From an uncultured Clostridia bacterium (GTDB taxonomy: Bacteria > Bacillota > Clostridia > Christensenellales > Pumilibacteraceae): a stretch of 5,543 nucleotides of DNA. How positions within the stretch are numbered: position 1 is the stretch's first letter; each line of letters starts with the position of its first letter. Position numbers and translations under genes: made by a program. This document shows positions 1 through 4,053 of this stretch, one piece after another. The notes beneath the pieces were generated by a model. That model did no database searches, was not told the origin of the DNA, and saw only the letters and a program-made list of their open reading frames with translations. The stretch lies in contig CAKQVV010000116.1 in NCBI GenBank assembly GCA_934277845.1, positions 1-5,543 of the forward strand, in the 5' to 3' direction.

Positions 1-384
1 ATCGACACCAGAAACGATGCTGATTCCTTCGTATTCCAGACACAGCAGGCTCTTGATCAGGTTGGCGCACAGATCGACGCAAACGACAAGGCAGCAGTTG
101 AGGCTGACTTGAATGCAGTAAAGGCTATCCTTGATGCACATCCGGAAGCTGACCAGATGACAGATTCTGACATTGCTGACCTTAAGGCTGCACAGGAGAA
201 GCTCACACAGAGTGCGCAGAAGGTATTCGCAAAGATGTATGAGCAGGCACAGGCAGCGCAGGGAGCACAGGGCGCAGCAGGAGCAGGTCCTGACATGAGC
301 GGATTTGCAGGCGGCGCACAGAATGCCAATACATCTTCATCCGCAGATGATGATGTCATTGACGCAGATTTCAAGGAAGTATAA
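1..384 (+). CDS. dnaK: Chaperone DnaK (Hsp70), C-terminal part only
   Basis: This is the last 127 residues of the Hsp70 chaperone DnaK; the 5' part lies outside the window and frame 1 is open from base 1. DnaK binds exposed hydrophobic stretches of cytosolic proteins and releases them in an ATP cycle driven by DnaJ and GrpE. What is visible is the helical lid of the substrate-binding domain (roughly the first 85 residues, Gln/Asp/Ala/Lys-rich amphipathic helices). A flexible Gly/Ala/Gln linker (AQAAQGAQGAAGAG) follows, and then the acidic bacterial DnaK tail ending DDDVIDADFKEV. The ATPase domain is not in the window. A dnaJ start follows 111 bases downstream on the same strand, the standard Bacillota dnaK-dnaJ order. 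The ATG at base 109 is an internal methionine-coding or start-like codon and not the real start. Identification is very secure. Confidence 0.96.
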   Translation: MDTRNDADSFVFQTQQALDQVGAQIDANDKAAVEADLNAVKAILDAHPEADQMTDSDIADLKAAQEKLTQSAQKVFAKMYEQAQAAQGAQGAAGAGPDMSGFAGGAQNANTSSSADDDVIDADFKEV

Positions 385-440
385 TCTGAACCCGTGCCGG
401 ATGCGGCATAGGAAGTGTGCTTCTTAAAGTAAAAATTGTG

Positions 441-467
441 GGGTTTCCGGGAGCTTCCCGGAAGCCC
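441..467 (+). other. Stable hairpin in the dnaK-dnaJ spacer
   Basis: A 12-bp stem with one G-T wobble (arms 441-452 and 456-467, core TTCCGGGA/TCCCGGAA) closes a 3-base GCT loop. It lies 57 bases after the dnaK stop and 28 bases before the dnaJ start. No T-run follows, so it is not a standard intrinsic terminator. It may be an mRNA processing or stability element that sets the ratio of DnaK to DnaJ; that role is inference. A smaller 5-bp hairpin (TGCCG/CGGCA) sits just upstream at 395-408. Confidence 0.5.
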
Positions 468-495
468 TATACGCGAATATAAAGGTAAACATAAA

Positions 496-885
496 ATGGC
501 TGATAAGAGAGATTATTACGAAGTCCTCGGCGTCTCAAAGACTGCTACCGAGGAGGAAATTAAGAAAGCGTTCCGGCAGACTGCCAAGAAGTACCACCCG
601 GATATGCATCCGGACGATCCGGATTGTGAAGCAAAATTCAAGGAAGCTCAGGAGGCATATGCGGTACTGAGTGATCCGGAAAAGAGAAAACAGTACGACC
701 AGTTTGGTCATGCAGCATTTGACGGCAGCATGGGCGGCGGTGGCGGCTTCGATTTTTCCGGCATGGATTTCAGTGATATCTTCGGAGATCTGTTTGGCGA
801 CTTTTTCGGCGGCGGCGGAAGACGTGGCGGACTCGTCAAACAGGTTGTATCGGGAATTTCACGATCTCGCCGACGTATTTTGTAA
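496..885 (+). CDS. dnaJ: Chaperone DnaJ (Hsp40), truncated after the J domain and G/F region
   Basis: DnaJ is the co-chaperone that delivers substrates to DnaK and triggers its ATPase. Of 129 encoded residues, the first 112 are a normal DnaJ N-terminus. The J domain covers residues 3-70 with the essential HPD motif at 34-36 and the closing QYDQFGH. A Gly/Phe-rich linker follows (residues 77-112, GGGGGF, FGDLFGDFFGGGG). The usual protein is about 380 residues; the CxxCxGxG zinc-finger domain, both C-terminal beta domains and the dimerisation region are absent. Residues 113-129 (LVKQVVSGISRSRRRIL) are foreign and Arg-rich, the mark of an out-of-frame read into unrelated DNA joined near base 831. 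I chose the ATG at 496, where the MADKRDYYEVLG start is canonical and AAAGG lies 10 bases upstream; an in-frame TTG at 436 would add 20 residues read through the hairpin. A J-domain-only product could still stimulate DnaK, but the break may be an assembly artefact. Confidence 0.9.
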   Translation: MADKRDYYEVLGVSKTATEEEIKKAFRQTAKKYHPDMHPDDPDCEAKFKEAQEAYAVLSDPEKRKQYDQFGHAAFDGSMGGGGGFDFSGMDFSDIFGDLFGDFFGGGGRRGGLVKQVVSGISRSRRRIL

Positions 886-898
886 GCTCGACCGCTAA
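833..898 (+). pseudogene. C-terminal scrap of an unidentified protein beyond the dnaJ break
   Basis: Directly after the point where dnaJ stops making sense, a different frame reads as ordinary protein for 21 residues ending YREFHDLADVFCKLDR and a TAA at 896-898. Its mix of acidic, aromatic and hydrophobic residues contrasts with the Arg/Ser-rich read in the dnaJ frame. The next gene starts only 9 bases after this stop, as expected if both belonged to one operon in the donor DNA. I cannot name the parent protein. The 5' end is set by the junction, so the parent start and main body are missing. Confidence 0.45.
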
Positions 899-907
899 GG
901 TGCGCCG

Positions 908-1270
908 ATGGAACCGTCACTTTTAATCGCGATAATCGTGCTGATACTGTTCCCGATATTTTTCTTGCCCGAAAAACGCAGGAAACTCGCCGCGGTCGCA
1001 CACGTCAGACATAAAAACAACCGCAACCCCGGAAACAAGGAGATAAAAATGGAAGAACTCGCCAAGAAGTTTATAGGCAAAGACTGCGTGATCTACACGA
1101 TCACCGACACTTCTGCGTCGCTCACCGGCGTAGTCAGGGACGTCAAAGACGGCGGATTGCTCGTCGAGGGCAAAAACGGATTGCAGGCGATAAATCTCGA
1201 ATACGTCACCCGCATCCGCGAGTACCCCGTCAACAAAAAAGGCAAAAAAGTATCCGTGATTCTTGATTGA
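908..1270 (+). CDS. Small membrane-anchored protein with a conserved Sm-like/DUF6897-type domain
   Basis: The 120-residue protein has two parts. Residues 1-21 form one hydrophobic segment (LLIAIIVLILFPIFFLP) followed by basic residues (EKRRK), an N-terminal membrane anchor. Residues 22-47 are a basic linker. Residues 48-120 are a compact small-beta domain starting MEELAKKFIGKDCVIYT, with a GVVRDV turn, an LLVEGKNGLQAINL strand pair and the end VTRIREYPVNKKGKK. From memory this second part resembles the small Clostridia domain family DUF6897, of unknown function; I could not run a search. The ATG at 908 has AGGTG five bases upstream. A much stronger ribosome site (AAGGAG, 6-base gap) precedes an in-frame ATG at 1049, so a 73-residue soluble form without the anchor is likely made too or is the main product. 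A terminator follows directly, so this gene ends its operon. Confidence 0.8.
   Translation: MEPSLLIAIIVLILFPIFFLPEKRRKLAAVAHVRHKNNRNPGNKEIKMEELAKKFIGKDCVIYTITDTSASLTGVVRDVKDGGLLVEGKNGLQAINLEYVTRIREYPVNKKGKKVSVILD
1037..1051 (+). promoter_or_regulatory. Strong internal ribosome binding site and second start (ATG 1049)
   Basis: AAGGAG at 1037-1042 lies six bases before an ATG in the same frame as the gene that starts at 908. The predicted short product begins MEELAKKFIG and holds the whole conserved domain. The site is better than the one at 908, so either there are two isoforms (anchored and soluble) or the upstream part is a remnant joined in frame. Confidence 0.6.
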
Positions 1271-1288
1271 TCTGCCCCTTCTCAAGAG

Positions 1289-1320
1289 AAAAGACGAGCA
1301 ACTCCGCTCGTCTTTTTTTT
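1289..1320 (+). terminator. Rho-independent terminator, probably bidirectional
   Basis: The stem AAGACGAGC/GCTCGTCTT (1291-1299 with 1306-1314), extended by two A-T pairs, closes a 6-base loop and is followed by a run of T to 1320. It begins 18 bases after the stop at 1270. Read from the minus strand the same stem is followed by TTTTCTCTT and lies about 47 bases past the stop of the converging gene at 1363, so it can end both transcripts. Confidence 0.92.
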
Positions 1321-1362
1321 GTATCCTGTCGCTTTTTATTATCCTCTCTACTGCCGTTCGGT

Positions 1363-1584
1363 TTATCTTTCGTACAGGTAATGTATCAGTTCTTCGATCG
1401 CGGTAAAAGCCGCGTCCTCGTTTATCTTTTCTTTTTCTTTGCCGTCGATCACGCTTTTCAAAAACTTTCTGTTTTCATGGTTGTCGAATTTGTTATTCTC
1501 GCGGTAGATTTCGTCCTTGTACACGTCTATTCCGGCAAGGTATTCCATTATTATTCTCTTGTATTTTTCGATTGTTTCGCGCAT
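1363..1584 (-). CDS. Small acidic/basic helical protein of unknown function (73 aa)
   Basis: I do not recognise the family. The 73 residues are highly charged and look all-helical (MRETIEKYKRIIMEYLAGID ... FLKSVIDGKEKEKINEDAAF ... IEELIHYLYER). There is no signal peptide, membrane segment, cysteine or catalytic motif; a soluble cytosolic protein is likely. The start is well supported: GGAG (minus-strand complement of 1591-1594) lies six bases before the ATG at 1584. A perfect-consensus promoter lies about 80 bases upstream (1669-1697) and carries an operator-like double dyad. The gene diverges from an XRE-type repressor gene, which suggests that it is the main target of that regulator. Candidate roles by context only are a small effector, an anti-repressor or a toxin-antitoxin-like partner; none is shown by the sequence. 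Confidence 0.75.
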   Translation of the reverse strand: MRETIEKYKRIIMEYLAGIDVYKDEIYRENNKFDNHENRKFLKSVIDGKEKEKINEDAAFTAIEELIHYLYER

Positions 1585-1668
1585 AATCCACTCCGAAGGG
1601 TTTGCGTCGTCAGGCTCCCTCTGTGACCGTATCTCTTCATCCGAAATTATAGTATACAGTGTGTTTTG

Positions 1669-1697
1669 ATTATATCAAGTCTTTTTTGACTTGTCAA
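1669..1697 (-). promoter_or_regulatory. Perfect-consensus sigma-A promoter for the 73-aa gene
   Basis: On the minus strand TTGACA (1697 down to 1692) and TATAAT (1674 down to 1669) are separated by exactly 17 bases, matching the vegetative promoter consensus at all twelve positions. Transcription would start near 1662, giving a leader of about 78 bases. A weaker overlapping pair, TTGATA (1678-1673) and TATACT (1656-1651) with a 16-base gap, lies just downstream. Such an ideal promoter normally needs a repressor, and the dyads at 1676-1712 sit in its spacer and over its -35 box. Confidence 0.82.
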
Positions 1698-1712
1698 GTC
1701 TTTTCCGACTTG
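1676..1712. repeat. Two tandem 18-bp dyads, likely operator of the XRE regulator
   Basis: The element is CAAGTC-N6-GACTTG twice: 1676-1693 and 1695-1712, one base apart, so it repeats every 19 bp (near two helical turns). The spacers are TTTTTT and TTTTCC. The two inner half-sites also form GACTTG-T-CAAGTC. The first dyad fills the spacer of the minus promoter and the second touches its -35 and upstream flank; both lie just before the XRE start at 1733. Palindromes of this size fit a dimeric Cro/C2-type repressor. Binding is inferred, not shown. Confidence 0.75.
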
Positions 1713-1732
1713 AAACGGATATAATCAAGGAT

Positions 1733-1933
1733 ATGGAATTCGGTAAAATATTGAAAGAATTGCGGGAGGAACACGGACTGAGCCAGATGGATCTGGCAAA
1801 CGCTACCACTATAAGTCAGTCGGCTATCGCGAAGTGGGAGTTGGGCAAAACCGAGCCGTCGGCTTCCGCGCTTGTTATTCTGTCGAAATTCTTCGGCGAG
1901 ACCGTAGATTTCCTGCTGGGACTGGAAAACTAG
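1733..1933 (+). CDS. XRE/Cro-C1-family transcriptional repressor (66 aa)
   Basis: This is a single-domain helix-turn-helix regulator. Residues 4-60 form the usual five-helix HTH_3 fold: LKELREEHGLSQMDLANAT contains helices 1 and 2, SQSAIAKWELGK (residues 28-39) is the recognition helix and its following turn, and EPSASALVILSKFFGETVDFLLGL ends the domain. It has no separate ligand or protease domain, so it most resembles Cro-like and small SinR/phage-type repressors. I start it at the ATG 1733 (MEFGKILKEL) and not at the in-frame TTG 1691, because the added 14 codons would be read through the operator dyads and do not match the family start. A TATAAT at 1720-1725 lies only seven bases before the ATG, and no good ribosome site precedes it, so a leaderless transcript is possible. 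The neighbouring divergent gene and dyads suggest autoregulation plus repression of the 73-aa gene. Confidence 0.93.
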   Translation: MEFGKILKELREEHGLSQMDLANATTISQSAIAKWELGKTEPSASALVILSKFFGETVDFLLGLEN

Positions 1934-1999
1934 CCCCCCTCGTTTGCCCCGCCCGAAACCGCGCAAGCACGAAAACTCGCCCTGCCGGCGATGTTCCCC

Positions 2000-2034
2000 C
2001 CCCAAAAGTTTTCGTGTCCGTCCGACTTTTGGGG
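2000..2034. repeat. Perfect 10-bp inverted repeat with 15-base loop
   Basis: CCCCAAAAGT (2000-2009) and ACTTTTGGGG (2025-2034) are perfect complements; an unbroken run of eight C (1996-2003) includes the first arm. It lies 66 bases after the XRE stop. There is no T-run after it, so it is at best a weak terminator. It is the largest structure in the stretch 1934-2300, which otherwise holds no supported gene: reads in all frames are Arg/Pro/Ser/Phe-rich and look non-coding. Confidence 0.5.
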
Positions 2035-2176
2035 CGCGCTTCAATAGTTCGTCTTTTCCGGGTTTATTCTTCCCGATTATACTTTATTCCCCATTCTGCC
2101 GTTTCCCCGCACGGCGAGTTCTTTTCGCTCGCTTCTGGCGGAATGACGGTTTTATACACGCCCGAATTGTTTTCAG

Positions 2177-2198
2177 AAGCAGGCCTTTCAGCCTGCTT
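2177..2198. repeat. Short hairpin (8-bp stem)
   Basis: AAGCAGGC (2177-2184) pairs perfectly with GCCTGCTT (2191-2198) around a 6-base loop. It is followed by TTGCCGTTCCTTCTG, a poor T-tract. It could be a weak terminator-like element or a piece of a dispersed non-coding repeat. Confidence 0.4.
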
Positions 2199-2224
2199 TG
2201 CCGTTCCTTCTGCGTCTTCGGTGC

Positions 2225-2257
2225 TGTCGGGCAAAAGTTTATATTACCAACCCGACA
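2225..2257. repeat. Inverted repeat TGTCGGG/CCCGACA
   Basis: Two perfect 7-bp arms at 2225-2231 and 2251-2257 enclose 19 AT-rich bases. The element lies 50 bases upstream of the kinase promoter. It may mark the left edge of the kinase unit or be an operator-type site; neither can be decided from the sequence. Confidence 0.3.
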
Positions 2258-2287
2258 ATAATTTTCAGCATGCATCATAACAGGAAC

Positions 2288-2326
2288 AAATAAGGGATAT
2301 TCGGTCTTGACATTTGTCCCTTGTTT
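2288..2326. promoter_or_regulatory. Inverted repeat around the kinase -35 box, possible operator
   Basis: AAATAAGGGA (2288-2297) can pair with TCCCTTGTTT (2317-2326), ten positions with one G-T wobble. The arms flank the TTGACA at 2307-2312, and the right arm fills most of the spacer, a position where a bound protein would block polymerase. No regulator gene for it is in the window apart from the XRE gene, whose own dyads differ. Confidence 0.35.
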
Positions 2327-2335
2327 TGCTATATT
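2307..2335 (+). promoter_or_regulatory. Promoter of the phosphotransferase gene
   Basis: TTGACA (2307-2312) and TATATT (2330-2335) are separated by 17 bases, matching the sigma-A consensus at 11 of 12 positions. Transcription would start near 2342, leaving a leader of about 23 bases that holds the ribosome site GGAGG at 2354-2358. Confidence 0.85.
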
Positions 2336-2364
2336 GTTGTTGAATTATTAAGCGGAGGTTTGAG

Positions 2365-3267
2365 GTGATAAATTTCGGACACGAAACGGAAGAACTTGAG
2401 TTTAAGAAAAAGATAAGAAAAATAATTGCAAAAATGGGCTTTGGCGAGCGGGCCGAAATAACAGCGTTCAAACGCGAAGAGGATGACTCTGATTATGCCG
2501 TATGGAAGATAACAGAGGACGCCGTTACTCGCGTGCTGAAAAAGACAAGCAAGCGGGAACTGGATATTTATGACGCCTTTTTAGCTTCAGCCGAATGCGG
2601 CGCTCCCCGGATTTATAAAAGTATTGAGTATGACGGCGAGTTGTTTTTCCTTATGGAATACATAGAAGGGCATACCTTACAAAAATGCGACCGGGAATCG
2701 TTGACCGCCGCTTTGGACGCACTGATTTATTTGCAGAATATATTTTGGGAAAAGCGTGAGTTTCAAGGCTTTGGTCAAGACTTTGAGGCGAGTCTGCCGG
2801 GGAGACAAAAGCGCGGCAAATATCTGAATGACGCAGAACTGGAGCAAGCCTATGAGCGGTATTTGCGGATATATTCGGATATTCCGCGGACGCTGTGTCA
2901 CGACGATCTTCTTCCGTTTAATGTTCTGTGCTCAAAGGAACGTGCGGTCATAATCGACTGGGAGTATGCCGGAATTTTACCTTATCCCACATCGCTCGCC
3001 CGTCTGCTTGCTCACTGCGAAGAAGATGAATCGGCTTTTTTCTATATGACGCAAGAGGATAAGGACTATGCCATAGATTATTATTTTGAGCATTTATTAA
3101 AAGAAAAAGGTGTAGACTACAATGCCTATCGCAAAACTTTGGATTATTTTTTACTATACGAGTATTGTGAATGGATCATGCTCGGCATAGAATACAATGA
3201 TACAGGATCCGAACGATTTCAAAAATACTATTCAAAGGCGAAAGAACATATCAAAAAAATGACATAG
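2365..3267 (+). CDS. APH/choline-kinase-family phosphotransferase (300 aa)
   Basis: This is a small-molecule kinase of the protein-kinase-like APH/ChoK superfamily, a cytosolic enzyme that moves the gamma-phosphate of ATP to a hydroxyl. The N-lobe (residues 20-100) has a probable ATP lysine (K59 in RVLKK), an alpha-C glutamate (near E65) and the hinge FFLMEYIEG (94-102). The catalytic loop is CHDDLLPFN (178-186) with catalytic D181 and metal ligand N186; the DFG-equivalent is IDWEYAG (197-203) with metal ligand D198. The helical C-lobe runs to residue 300, the usual length for the family. I start at GTG 2365, six bases after GGAGG. Substrate is not evident: the IDWEYAG and C-lobe style fit choline/ethanolamine or unassigned clostridial members as well as aminoglycoside kinases, so resistance should not be assumed. 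It has its own promoter and terminator and is more AT-rich than the genes to its left, consistent with acquisition. Confidence 0.92.
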   Translation: MINFGHETEELEFKKKIRKIIAKMGFGERAEITAFKREEDDSDYAVWKITEDAVTRVLKKTSKRELDIYDAFLASAECGAPRIYKSIEYDGELFFLMEYIEGHTLQKCDRESLTAALDALIYLQNIFWEKREFQGFGQDFEASLPGRQKRGKYLNDAELEQAYERYLRIYSDIPRTLCHDDLLPFNVLCSKERAVIIDWEYAGILPYPTSLARLLAHCEEDESAFFYMTQEDKDYAIDYYFEHLLKEKGVDYNAYRKTLDYFLLYEYCEWIMLGIEYNDTGSERFQKYYSKAKEHIKKMT

Positions 3268-3435
3268 TCTTTCTGTCAAAGCCTATCTTTCTCATATAGC
3301 ACTCAGATGTAAAAATCCGAATGTACTCCCTGCTGTATGTTTTGAAAAAGCTGCTTTTTTATCCGAACAAACAATCCCCGCTTTTCGTTATGCATTAAAA
3401 CCCTAATATGGTTCAAAAACAAACCCGAAACATAT

Positions 3436-3474
3436 AAAAACAGCCCAAATCGCTTGATTTTGGGCTGTTTTTTT
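3436..3474 (+). terminator. Strong rho-independent terminator
   Basis: AAAAACAGCCCAAA (3436-3449) pairs with TTTGGGCTGTTTTT (3459-3472) and ends in a T-run to 3474. It closes the kinase transcript 169 bases past its stop. The A-run on the 5' side makes it able to act on minus-strand transcripts too. The bases between 3268 and 3435 hold no gene I can support. Confidence 0.9.
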
Positions 3475-3531
3475 GGTGGAAAACAATCGATTGATGAATG
3501 AGAATTAGGGAGAAAACTGCCAAGAAGCAAT

Positions 3532-3557
3532 TTATTTGTCTTGGGAAAGACAAATAA
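3532..3557. repeat. 26-bp near-perfect palindrome
   Basis: TTATTTGTCTT (3532-3542) and AAGACAAATAA (3547-3557) are perfect complements around GGGA. It is followed by CCGG and no T-run, so a terminator role is unlikely. It sits at the apparent left edge of the surface-protein fragment and overlaps its nominal TTG start. Confidence 0.6.
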
Positions 3558-3793
3558 CCGGAGCAGTATCTTTATTGTTATGTCTATTGAAAAAACTGTT
3601 ATACGGTCTTTCATACAAAGTAATTCTTACAGACGAATGCGGAAACGTTACGGAATATACCTTTGAAATTCTGCGCTCTATGAATTCCGGCGCTGTTTCG
3701 CTAATTATTATAGGTATTATGTTTATTGCGGGTATGGCAATTCTCATTGTTCTAATGAGAAAGAAAGGTAAATTCGGCAAGAAGAAGGCTTAA
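3536..3793 (+). CDS. C-terminal fragment of a membrane-anchored surface protein
   Basis: The open frame encodes 85 residues from a TTG, but only the last 60 or so look genuine. YKVILTDECGNVTEYTFEI (residues 28-46) is the closing strand pair of a bacterial Ig-like repeat of the kind found in large exported proteins (pattern TDxxGNVTEYTF). It is followed by a single transmembrane helix (residues 52-74, GAVSLIIIGIMFIAGMAILIVLM) and a basic cytosolic tail RKKGKFGKKKA. Clostridia surface proteins often end this way instead of with a sortase signal. The signal peptide and extracellular repeats are missing, the nominal start overlaps a palindrome and lacks a ribosome site, and the frame is open back only to a stop at 3506-3508. 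I read it as the stump of a long gene whose front was lost when the DNA to its left arrived. It is probably not expressed as a functional protein. Confidence 0.6.
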   Translation: MSWERQITGAVSLLLCLLKKLLYGLSYKVILTDECGNVTEYTFEILRSMNSGAVSLIIIGIMFIAGMAILIVLMRKKGKFGKKKA

Positions 3794-3837
3794 AAATATG
3801 AAAAGCGTTTTGCCTTGTAAATTTGTCTATGCTGCTT

Positions 3838-3981
3838 ATGAAAAGATCATTTTCCCGATTTCGGGAAAATGGTTGGGCGGCAGGTGGCGAAACACTTTTT
3901 GAAACAAAAGGTAAACTTGAATTTAATGATAAAACTGACTCAAAAACGGGTAAAACAGACCTATTTTTCCAAGCAGGATAA
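3838..3981 (+). CDS. Possible small ORF or gene remnant (47 aa), doubtful
   Basis: An ATG at 3838 opens 47 codons ending QAG-TAA; the second half (GGETLFETKGKLEFNDKTDS ...) reads like real protein with balanced charge. There is no ribosome site, and the 24-bp palindrome at 3848-3871 lies inside its first codons. It may be the tail of a broken gene. Family unknown. Confidence 0.2.
   Translation: MKRSFSRFRENGWAAGGETLFETKGKLEFNDKTDSKTGKTDLFFQAG
3848..3871. repeat. 24-bp near-perfect palindrome
   Basis: CATTTTCCCGA (3848-3858) and TCGGGAAAATG (3861-3871) are perfect complements separated by two T. The following bases GTTGGG rule out a simple terminator on the plus strand. With the palindrome at 3532-3557 it brackets the surface-protein fragment; the two sequences differ. 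Protein-binding site, recombination site or chance cannot be separated here. Confidence 0.55.
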
Positions 3982-4031
3982 GGCGTGATTCAGTCGGACG
4001 TTTTGCCCGACCGAAACACCCTCTTTAAGAC

Positions 4032-4048
4032 AAGCGGGATACCCGCTT
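4032..4048 (-). terminator. Short hairpin after the ATPase gene, possible weak terminator
   Basis: AAGCGGG (4032-4038) and CCCGCTT (4042-4048) form a perfect 7-bp stem with a 3-base loop, six bases beyond the minus-strand stop at 4054. On the minus strand it is followed by GTCTTAAAG, a poor T-run; on the plus strand by TCTTGTT. Position suggests the 3' end of the ATPase transcript. Confidence 0.45.
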
Positions 4049-4053
4049 TCTTG

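Noticed and set aside
57..374. Minus-strand ORF opposite dnaK
   Set aside because: It is Ser/Ala/Cys-rich text antisense to an unmistakable DnaK tail.
436..495. TTG start that would extend DnaJ by 20 residues
   Set aside because: The added residues are read through a strong hairpin and lack a ribosome site; the ATG at 496 gives the canonical DnaJ N-terminus.
923..1285. 120-residue minus-strand ORF opposite the gene at 908
   Set aside because: It mirrors a plus-strand gene with good start signals and conserved domain; it has no ribosome site of its own.
1676..1712. Start of a CRISPR array
   Set aside because: There are only two short units with a 19-bp period and no spacers of CRISPR size; the dyad symmetry and promoter overlap fit an operator.
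1691..1732. TTG start that would extend the XRE regulator by 14 residues
   Set aside because: These codons are the operator dyads, and the family normally starts at the MEFGKILKEL position.
1834..2280. Long plus-strand ORFs over the XRE 3' end and following spacer
   Set aside because: They are rich in Arg, Pro, Ser and Phe, show no family pattern, and the first overlaps the XRE gene out of frame.
2365..3267. Firm call as an aminoglycoside resistance gene
   Set aside because: Only superfamily motifs are visible; substrate-specific features of a named APH class were not recognised.
3436..3474. Integron attC-like site
   Set aside because: The hairpin has the A-run, GC stem and T-run of an ordinary terminator and lacks the paired GTT/AAC core sites.
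3303..3614. 103-residue minus-strand ORF across the terminator
   Set aside because: It reads through a strong terminator hairpin and a palindrome, and has no recognisable domain or ribosome site; a remnant in its last 30 residues cannot be excluded.
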